This document shows positions 39,717-45,648 of a stretch of DNA of 47,472 nucleotides, piece by piece. Position 1 is the first letter of the stretch. The number at the start of each line of letters is the position of its first letter. This stretch comes from JAFCCL01 sp041645325 (lineage in GTDB: Archaea > Iainarchaeota > Iainarchaeia > Iainarchaeales > GCA-2688035). Under the pieces are notes generated by a model, which was not told the origin of the DNA, searched no databases, and was given only the letters and a program-made list of their open reading frames with translations. The DNA is taken from NCBI GenBank assembly GCA_041645325.1, contig JBAZQI010000005.1, forward strand, positions 1 through 47,472, written 5' to 3'. A program made the position numbers and the translations under genes.

Positions 39717-39977
39717 GCCTTTCTTTCTGATGAAAGAAAGCCTTGGGAAGCCTTTTCTTTTGCGAAAGAAAAGCCTTGGGAAAAGAAAACCTTTTTTGCT
39801 TGCGAAGCATTTTTCGCAAGCCCCAAGCAAAGCATAGCTTTGCGGGCCTCGTACCCTGCAGGGCACTCGGTTTTGGAAAAAGGCTTTTTTCGCCAGCCTT
39901 TTGTTAAAACATAGAAAAGCAATCGCTTTTCTTGCTTCGTACCCTGCAGGGCACTCAGGGCTGTTGGGAAAATTGCC
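39717..39977. repeat. Cluster of hairpin modules between gatE and the iron-sulfur flavoprotein gene
   Basis: Consecutive modules: AAGCC-TTTCTTTC/GAAAGAAA-GCCTTGGG (39719-39751), AAGCC-TTTTCTTT/AAAGAAAA-GCCTTGGGAAAAG, then hairpins with arms CTTGCGAA/TTCGCAAG, GCAAAGC/GCTTTGC and AGAAAAGC/GCTTTTCT. A 20-base sequence around the palindrome CCCTGCAGGG is identical at 39849-39868 and 39937-39956. A last hairpin AATTGCC/GGCAATT forms the 3' end of the neighbouring gene. No gene is supported in this stretch. Confidence 0.82.
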
Positions 39978-40508
39978 TTAGGCAATTCTTTTCCCAAGCT
40001 CAAAGCATTCCAGCATCAGCTTTTCGTCTTTCTCCGCTTCCTGCGGCTTGTCAAGCTTTGGTGCAATCTTTTCAATCACCTTCATTTTGCAGATTTTCGG
40101 GAACTCCTCAAATGTTTTCAAGCCCTTTTCAATTGACTCTTGGCTGTATCCGCCAGGCATTACCAAAACAGCCTTTTTTCCCTTAAGCCTTGGGTCTTGC
40201 CAGTGCGCATTCATCCTGTCAATAAAATTTTTCATCAAAGCCGAAACATTGTTGAAATAATTAGGGCTGCCGAAAACAACGGTGTCAGCGTGCACCATTT
40301 TTTCAAAAATATGCGGAAAATCGTCCTGAATCCTGCATATTCCCCTGTTCTCGCAGCCCATGCAGGCCTTGCAGTTCTCAACATTTTTTTCGCGCAAATT
40401 CACAAGCTCTATCCTTGCGCCTTTTGAAGCCGCGCCGTCAAGGATTTTTTTGAGCATTGCCTCAGTATTGCCTTTCCTGTGCGAGCCATTGATTGCAAGA
40501 ACGTACAT
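39978..40508 (-). CDS. NAD(P)H-dependent iron-sulfur flavoprotein
   Basis: 176 aa from ATG 40508. Flavodoxin-like FMN reductase fold: INGSHRKGNTEAMLKKIL (phosphate loop), then ENCKACMGCENRGIC, a compact Cys motif that can bind a 4Fe-4S cluster, then VVFGSPNYFNNVSALMKNFIDRM. The family moves electrons between NAD(P)H or ferredoxin and FMN. The final residues ELGKRIA are encoded by the hairpin-module repeat (CTTGGGAAAAG). GTGATT just before the ATG and a TATA element ATTTAAATAAATT (about 40529-40541) support the start. Confidence 0.85.
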   Translation of the reverse strand: MYVLAINGSHRKGNTEAMLKKILDGAASKGARIELVNLREKNVENCKACMGCENRGICRIQDDFPHIFEKMVHADTVVFGSPNYFNNVSALMKNFIDRMNAHWQDPRLKGKKAVLVMPGGYSQESIEKGLKTFEEFPKICKMKVIEKIAPKLDKPQEAEKDEKLMLECFELGKRIA

Positions 40509-40540
40509 AATCACAAAAAATGGCAAGAAATTTATTTAAA

Positions 40541-40753
40541 TCAAATCTTTGCCCCAAGCGACCTCAAGCGCCCTACCAAGTCAGAGACAGAAAGCCCCTG
40601 TCTTGTAGCAGCATTCGTAACCATATTCATGTTGACCTTCTTTATGTCGCCGCCTGCGACGGTTCTTACTAGGTCTCTGCAAGCACTGTTGACTCTTGCC
40701 TTAACCTGTCCAGCTGGTGCCCTTTTTGGGTCAAATCTTCTCGCGTTTGCCAT
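40541..40753 (-). CDS. Small basic protein, 70 aa
   Basis: A soluble Arg/Lys/Ala-rich protein (ANARRFDPKRAPAGQVKARVNSACRDLVRTVAGG...DLVGRLRSLGAKI) without recognised family. GGTGATTCAATG is a strong ribosome binding site. It lies 33 bases after the flavin reductase-like gene and just before the promoter of the iron-sulfur flavoprotein gene. The basic composition suggests nucleic-acid binding, which is inference. Confidence 0.6.
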   Translation of the reverse strand: MANARRFDPKRAPAGQVKARVNSACRDLVRTVAGGDIKKVNMNMVTNAATRQGLSVSDLVGRLRSLGAKI

Positions 40754-40786
40754 TGAATCACCAAAATAATTATGCCTTTTCTGTTT

Positions 40787-41335
40787 TTATTTCTTTCTCT
40801 GTAATTTGAATTCTTCCCCCGGGCCGGTGAATTTTTCGCCAAGCAGGTGCATGACTATTTCGCTGTTTTTCAGGGCGCTGTCTTTTTCCGCGTGCACTAT
40901 TTCCCCAATGACAAGGAAATGGTCCGCGTTGCCTGTTTTGATTATTTCCTGCAGTCTGCATTCAAGCGCAATCTTTGCTTCTGCAACAGTCGGCGCTTTC
41001 ACTTTTTTGCTTTCCCTGAATTTCAGCCCCGAGAGTTCAACCTTGTTCGGCAGCTTTGCCTCGCAGGCAATTGCTTTGCCTGCCCAGTCCCTTGTAACAA
41101 TGTTCACCACAAATTCCTTTGTCGCCCTGATATTCCCGGTTGTGAGGGTTTCCCTCCTCTGGATTCCAATATAAAGCATTGCAGGCTCGAAAGAAACAGG
41201 TGCAATCCAGGAGTAGGGTGCCGCATTGATTTCGCCTGAAGGGCTTATCGTTGTCACAAGCACTGTTACCCTCGGGCTAATCAGGTTGTCGGCTTCATTC
41301 AATGGAATTTGAACCATTTTGCCCATTCTGTCCAT
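40787..41335 (-). CDS. Flavin reductase-like FMN-binding protein
   Basis: 182 aa split-barrel flavin reductase family: RVTVLVTTISPSGEINAAPYSWIAPVSFEPAMLYIGIQRRETLTTGNIRATKEFVVNIV is the FMN-binding pattern, followed by LECRLQEIIKTGNADHFLVIGEIVHAE. It binds FMN and probably reduces or uses it for electron transfer; the nearby flavoprotein may be a partner. AAAGGAGC precedes the ATG and TTTAAAAAAC (about 41352-41361) is a TATA element, diverging from the GGDEF gene. Confidence 0.88.
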   Translation of the reverse strand: MDRMGKMVQIPLNEADNLISPRVTVLVTTISPSGEINAAPYSWIAPVSFEPAMLYIGIQRRETLTTGNIRATKEFVVNIVTRDWAGKAIACEAKLPNKVELSGLKFRESKKVKAPTVAEAKIALECRLQEIIKTGNADHFLVIGEIVHAEKDSALKNSEIVMHLLGEKFTGPGEEFKLQRKK

Positions 41336-41431
41336 AATTTGCTCCTTTGTTTTTTAAATCCCTTTGGGCTGGCGCAATTGGCAGTTTTTTGAGGGCAAAG
41401 CATTTAATTATTGCCAAGCACAGATTTATCT

Positions 41432-42094
41432 ATGGCTGGAGAAAGGAGGGTTGGAAGAAGAGACCCGCAGCGTACATTTGCCGAAATGCAGTCTGCATTA
41501 TCCGCGCTTCAAAGAGATGCTTCCAGTTCAGGCGTTTTAAGGAGAACCAGGCTTTCCCAAGGCGGGCTTGTTCGAAGCACTTTTCTGGCTGCTCTTGCAA
41601 AAGCCAGGGTCAGGCAGATGCTTTTGCTGGATGCAAAATTTCACATTGAAGACGACGCTGTTTTCAATGAAAGGCTGTATCGCTTCCTGCGCTCGCGAAA
41701 AGCAAAAGCGCCTTTTTCTTTTGCAATGGTTGACATGGATTTCTTGCATAAGCTAAACCGAGAACTAGGGCAACACGGCGCGGATAAAAAGCTGGAGTTG
41801 CTTGTTGAAAAAATTTCAGGCATTGCAAAAAGGCACCGTGGTTTTGCCGGGCGCTGCGGGGGTGACGAGTTTAAGATTTTTGTCCCAAGGCGCAGTTCTT
41901 TGCTTGTGGCTGAACTGAGGGGTGCACTTGCTGAGCTCAGGGCTGAAAGGATTAGTTTTTCTTGTGGCGTAGCTGGCTCTAAAGGGCTTAAAGGGCTTTT
42001 ACCACCGCAATTTGTTGAACGCTTGAATGAGAAAGTGGATGCGGCCTTGATAAATAGCAAGCGGTTGGGCAGGGCAAGGGTAACGGTTGCTTAA
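41432..42094 (+). CDS. GGDEF-domain protein (putative diguanylate cyclase)
   Basis: 220 aa from ATG 41432, leaderless with a TTTAATTA box about 28 bases upstream. A basic, helical N-terminal region (1-65) precedes a GGDEF domain: FAMVDMDFLHKLN (metal Asp101 and Asp103), GQHGADKKLELL in place of GHxxGDxxL, RCGGDEFKIF (143-147, intact active-site motif), SCGVAGS and VDAALINSKRLGRARV. The catalytic loop is intact, but GH is GQ and GD is AD in the guanine/metal region. No RxxD inhibitory site and no PAS, GAF or membrane sensor part is seen. GGDEF domains are rare in archaea. It overlaps the convergent gatD by 4 bases. Confidence 0.85.
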   Translation: MAGERRVGRRDPQRTFAEMQSALSALQRDASSSGVLRRTRLSQGGLVRSTFLAALAKARVRQMLLLDAKFHIEDDAVFNERLYRFLRSRKAKAPFSFAMVDMDFLHKLNRELGQHGADKKLELLVEKISGIAKRHRGFAGRCGGDEFKIFVPRRSSLLVAELRGALAELRAERISFSCGVAGSKGLKGLLPPQFVERLNEKVDAALINSKRLGRARVTVA

Positions 42095-43437
42095 TCCGGC
42101 TTGAATTCGTCAATTTCAGTCCTTTTGCTGATTTCGCCCCTCAGGTTTTTTGCAATGAGCTCTTTTGCCTTTTCTTTCGGGTAATTGCCAAGCAGCCAGG
42201 CAAGCTTTACGAATGCTGTTTCCGCAAGCATGTCTTCTCCGGGAATTACGCCAAGCTTTACCAAATCAGCCGCCTTGTCATAAACATGCATCTGGACCCT
42301 GCCGAAAATGCACTGTGAAGTCATTACCACAATGCAGCCTGATTTCACAAGGCTTTCTATTGCGGGAAAAATTCCCCTGTGCGCCTTTTTTGTTATTTCA
42401 TCAGGCATGTGGCCGGGAGTCTGCCCCAATCCTGTTCCTTCAATCACAAGCCCCTTGAATTTTTCCTTTTCATAAAAAGAGAATTGTTCGGGAAACATGT
42501 TTATGCTTATCTTGAGCAGGCCGACCCGCTCCTCAAAATTCGGCTTTGCAGCAATTTTTTCTTTTGCGCATTTTTTCGGGTAATCTGCTTTCAGGAATTT
42601 AATTTCCTTTGAATTGTAGTCAACCAGTGCGATTGGTGAATCATTTACCGCTTTGAAGGCATCTCTGCGGGACGTGTGCAGCTTTCTTGTCTTGCACGCG
42701 GGAAGAATCGCGCAAACATCGTCGCTTGCCGAGTGGTGCATGCATATCGCAACGCCGGCAAAGTCTGATTTTGTGATGAAGTTTGCGGCGCAAATAAGGT
42801 TCATTGCTGCATCAGAGCTTCCCCTGTCGCTGCTTCTTTGCGCGCCAACAAGCAAAACAGGGATAGGGCATTTTTCAAGGGCAAAGGCAAGCCCTGCTGC
42901 TGCAACTGCGAGGTTATCTGTTCCCATTCCGACTATGACTCCTTCAACGCCTTTTTTTGCCTCGCTTTCAACTGCTTTTGCAATCATTCCAAAGTGGGCA
43001 AAGCGCAGGTCATCGCTCCACATGTTTGCCAGCAGCCTTGACTCAAAGTTTGCAGTCTCGCTGAGCTCTGGAAACATGGCCAAAAGGTCGGAAGCATTGA
43101 ATGCCGAGTAAACAGTGCCTGTCCTGTAGTCCACCCTTGAGGCTATTGTGCCTCCCGTGTGCAGGATTGCTATTGCAGGGAGCCCTGGCTTTTTCCTTAT
43201 TTCGGAGGCAATTGCCTTTCCCACCGGCTTTCCGGCACCGAGCTTTTTTACGGAGGAGATTTTTTCGATTGAAATGCCCACATTGTAGCCGTTTTCAAGC
43301 TTTAGGGCAAGCAGCTTTTCGTCAGCGCTCGGGATAATGGTGCCTTTCAGGGCATTGCCTTTTTCTTCGGCAATTTCAGCAATGTCGCCTTCTTTCAGGG
43401 CATGTTTTTTCATAAAAGACTGCGTGCTTTCGGCCAT
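42091..43437 (-). CDS. gatD: Glu-tRNA(Gln) amidotransferase subunit D
   Basis: 448 aa: an N-terminal beta-barrel domain (about 10-75) and an L-asparaginase-type domain. ILHTGGTIAS (91-100) holds the nucleophilic Thr, VGMGTDNLAV (T173, D174) the second Thr-Asp pair and DAFKAVN (K262) the Lys. The usual HGTDT reads GMGTDN here, a change beside the active site. GatD frees ammonia from Gln or Asn for GatE. It lies apart from gatE (about 3.7 kb away). It diverges from the aldolase gene. Confidence 0.95.
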   Translation of the reverse strand: MAESTQSFMKKHALKEGDIAEIAEEKGNALKGTIIPSADEKLLALKLENGYNVGISIEKISSVKKLGAGKPVGKAIASEIRKKPGLPAIAILHTGGTIASRVDYRTGTVYSAFNASDLLAMFPELSETANFESRLLANMWSDDLRFAHFGMIAKAVESEAKKGVEGVIVGMGTDNLAVAAAGLAFALEKCPIPVLLVGAQRSSDRGSSDAAMNLICAANFITKSDFAGVAICMHHSASDDVCAILPACKTRKLHTSRRDAFKAVNDSPIALVDYNSKEIKFLKADYPKKCAKEKIAAKPNFEERVGLLKISINMFPEQFSFYEKEKFKGLVIEGTGLGQTPGHMPDEITKKAHRGIFPAIESLVKSGCIVVMTSQCIFGRVQMHVYDKAADLVKLGVIPGEDMLAETAFVKLAWLLGNYPKEKAKELIAKNLRGEISKRTEIDEFKPD

Positions 43438-43451
43438 TTCAAATCCATTAA

Positions 43452-43490
43452 CTTAATATAAAAGAACCAATTTATATTAATCGGTTCTTT
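43452..43490. promoter_or_regulatory. Divergent promoter with inverted repeat between gatD and aldolase
   Basis: AAAGAACC (43461-43468) and GGTTCTTT (43483-43490) form an 8-bp inverted repeat around TTTATATTAA, which is the box A of the aldolase gene (27 bases before ATG 43500). The minus-strand TTTATATTAAG (about 43451-43461) can serve gatD. A protein bound to the repeat would control both. Confidence 0.6.
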
Positions 43491-43499
43491 GGTGTTACA

Positions 43500-44402
43500 A
43501 TGTTCAAGGCGGCAAAGCAAATCTTGGTTTCCGCAAGAAAAGGGCATTATGCCTTGCCTTCTTTCAACACCTGCAACCTTGAGGTAAGCAGGGCCCTGCT
43601 TTTGGCGGCAGAGGCGATGAATTCGCCTTTGATGATTCAGATTACGGAGTCAACGGCAAGGTATGCCGGCCTTGAAAACATTTTTGGCATCGTGCAGCAA
43701 CTTGAACGCAGGGCAAGCGTGCCTGTCTGCGTTCACCTGGACCACGGCAAAGATTTGGCTTTGATAAGGAAATGCATTTCCATCGGATTCAAAAGCGTCA
43801 TGGTTGACGCAAGCAAATACCCGTTTGCGAAAAACGTTGCGGTTACAAAAAAAATTGTAGCAATGGCAAAGAGGAAGGGCTGTTCTGTTGAGGCAGAGCT
43901 TGGCGCGCTGAAAAAAATCGGCTCAAAAGAAGAGCGCCTGACCGACCCTAAAGAGGCAATGCTTTTTGTTGAAAAATCCGGCTGCGATTCTTTGGCTGTT
44001 GCAATCGGGACATCACACGGCGCTTACAAGTTTGAGGGAAAGGCAAGGCTTGATTTTGCGCGCCTCAAGGAAATAAGCGGCCTGGTTTCCGTTCCGCTTG
44101 TGCTGCACGGCGCCTCCTCTGTTCCAAAAGAGTTGGTGCGGAAATGCAACCGCTTTGGCGCAAAAATTTCAAACGCAAAAGGCGTTCCCGAATCCGATTT
44201 GAAAAAAGCCATTGGGCTTGGCGTTGCCAAAATAAACATTGACACTGACTTAAGGCTTGCTTTTACCGCAGGAATTCGCGAGTTCCATGCAAAAAATCCT
44301 GAAGATTTTGACCCCAGGAACGCACTTTTGCACGCGCAAAACATTTCACAAAGAGTTGCCGAGGAAAAGATTGCCCTGTTTGGCGCAAAAAACAGGGCCT
44401 GA
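43500..44402 (+). CDS. Class II fructose-bisphosphate aldolase family protein
   Basis: 300 aa. The zinc and substrate motifs of class II aldolases are clear: ALPSFNTCNLE, VCVHLDHGKD, GCSVEAELGALKKIG, VAIGTSHGAYKFEG, PLVLHGASSVP and AKINIDTDLRLAF. Substrate may be fructose- or tagatose-1,6-bisphosphate. The family is typical of bacteria, while most archaea use class I or FBP aldolase/phosphatase, so bacterial origin is likely. It pairs functionally with PGI/PMI and the IMPase/FBPase-like protein in this window. Confidence 0.92.
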   Translation: MFKAAKQILVSARKGHYALPSFNTCNLEVSRALLLAAEAMNSPLMIQITESTARYAGLENIFGIVQQLERRASVPVCVHLDHGKDLALIRKCISIGFKSVMVDASKYPFAKNVAVTKKIVAMAKRKGCSVEAELGALKKIGSKEERLTDPKEAMLFVEKSGCDSLAVAIGTSHGAYKFEGKARLDFARLKEISGLVSVPLVLHGASSVPKELVRKCNRFGAKISNAKGVPESDLKKAIGLGVAKINIDTDLRLAFTAGIREFHAKNPEDFDPRNALLHAQNISQRVAEEKIALFGAKNRA

Positions 44403-44410
44403 CCTTTTGT

Positions 44411-45409
44411 CTATCTGCAGGCACTGCCTTCAAGCGCAAAGCCCACAATGTCGCTTCCAAGTATTTCGGCTTCCGCGTTCTGCAGGCTTATTTCAGGGTC
44501 CAGGCCGAGGGTAACATTGTCTGACTGCCTTATTTTTTCCGCACAGGCGCCCCCGTAAAGGCAGTTTTCGCAGTAGCACCTTGTGCTACATTTTTCTTCC
44601 ATGAGGCGCGGCTGATCACAGTAAAGCGCATAGCACTGCCCAGTCGCCCCTGTCATGCTGAACTCAACTGTCCTTTCGTCAAACCCTGCCTCCAATCCCG
44701 AAGCCCTTATTTTTGCCTTGAAGTCGCCGTTCTCGTTGAGCGGCACAATAATCCTTTCAGCCCTTGTTTCGCCGTGCTTGAGGCCGCCGAACGAGTATGC
44801 CCTGGACGCGTTTTCAACCTTTTTCTCAACCCAGCTGCCCTGCACAAGATATCGCCTGAAGATTTCGGCGCTTACTTCTGTTTCAAACGCTTCCTGTTCG
44901 CCCTTGTTTGAGAACGCAACCTCAAATGACAGTGATTCTTTTCCAAGGTCAACGCTTTCCGGCGCGCCAAGGGAATCTATTTCAATCTGGGCCGGCTTTT
45001 CGCCAAAGTAGACTGTGCAGAGGTACAGGCCAAGCTCCCTTTTGCATCTTGTGGTTACGGTTGTTGCAGTGCCCTTGTTGAATTTGACCACCCTGTCGTT
45101 CCACTCAATTGCCAGGTCGCATTTCTCGCCCTGCGGGCAGCACTGGCTTGCGCTGTTGCACTGAAAAACGGCGTTTCTTGTGCCTGAGTCAAAAGTTTCG
45201 CCCATGAATCCGTTTCCCTGACCCGCGGTTATTTCAACGATAAAGCCCTTTCCAAGCTCTGTTTCGCTTGCCATCAGGTTTCTTTCAATCAATGCAACGC
45301 TGTTCTGCGGCAACGGGAAAGCAAGCGGAAAAACAAAAATGTAAAGCAGTGAAATAACCGCAACAGTTGCAATGGCATATACCAGCAGTTTCATGGGCGC
45401 GTACATCAT
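44411..45409 (-). CDS. Membrane-anchored Cys-rich extracellular protein
   Basis: 332 aa with an N-terminal helix (about 7-32) and a large outside part. It has a Cys pattern at about 88-125 (FQCNSASQCCPQGEKCDL ... TRCKRELGLYLCTVYF), a beta-rich region with FEVAFSNKGEQEAFETEVSAEIF (Ig-like), and a C-terminal Cys cluster CYALYCDQPRLMEEKCSTRCYCENCLYGGAC that suggests disulfides. The AGGTGA before the start contains the stop of the upstream small membrane gene. An ATG at 45406 is also possible. No family is recognised. Confidence 0.7.
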   Translation of the reverse strand: MMYAPMKLLVYAIATVAVISLLYIFVFPLAFPLPQNSVALIERNLMASETELGKGFIVEITAGQGNGFMGETFDSGTRNAVFQCNSASQCCPQGEKCDLAIEWNDRVVKFNKGTATTVTTRCKRELGLYLCTVYFGEKPAQIEIDSLGAPESVDLGKESLSFEVAFSNKGEQEAFETEVSAEIFRRYLVQGSWVEKKVENASRAYSFGGLKHGETRAERIIVPLNENGDFKAKIRASGLEAGFDERTVEFSMTGATGQCYALYCDQPRLMEEKCSTRCYCENCLYGGACAEKIRQSDNVTLGLDPEISLQNAEAEILGSDIVGFALEGSACR

Positions 45410-45410
45410 T

Positions 45411-45647
45411 TCACCTTCCTTGTGCCCTCAAGTGCCATTTCAACAGCCATATGACCACTGTGGTTACTGCCATGCCCACAAGGGTTACGAATATTATTTC
45501 CTCAAAGCTTCCTCTTTTCAGGAAATAATCTGTCCAATCCCCGCTCCATAGCCTGAATTCAATGATAATGTAAATCACGATGGCAAAAGCGCCCAGCGTT
45601 ACAAGAATCCTGAAAAGGTTTCCCGTTGTTCTTGACGCAAAGCTCAT
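45411..45647 (-). CDS. Small two-helix membrane protein
   Basis: 78 aa from ATG 45647, placed by GGGTGA 5 bases upstream (this GGTGA also contains the ligase stop). Helices at about 14-32 and 49-68. It is coupled to the ligase gene before it and the Cys-rich membrane gene after it. No family is recognised. Confidence 0.65.
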   Translation of the reverse strand: MSFASRTTGNLFRILVTLGAFAIVIYIIIEFRLWSGDWTDYFLKRGSFEEIIFVTLVGMAVTTVVIWLLKWHLRAQGR

Positions 45648-45648
45648 T

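Noticed and set aside
39717..39977. A CRISPR array.
   Set aside because: The repeats are palindromic hairpin modules of unequal length and spacing, with no constant repeat-spacer unit and no cas genes.
39614..40003. A minus-strand frame of 129 codons through the hairpin cluster before gatE.
   Set aside because: The translated sequence is made of repeated palindromic DNA (LGK, AGYEAR repeats) and overlaps both gatE and the flavoprotein gene.
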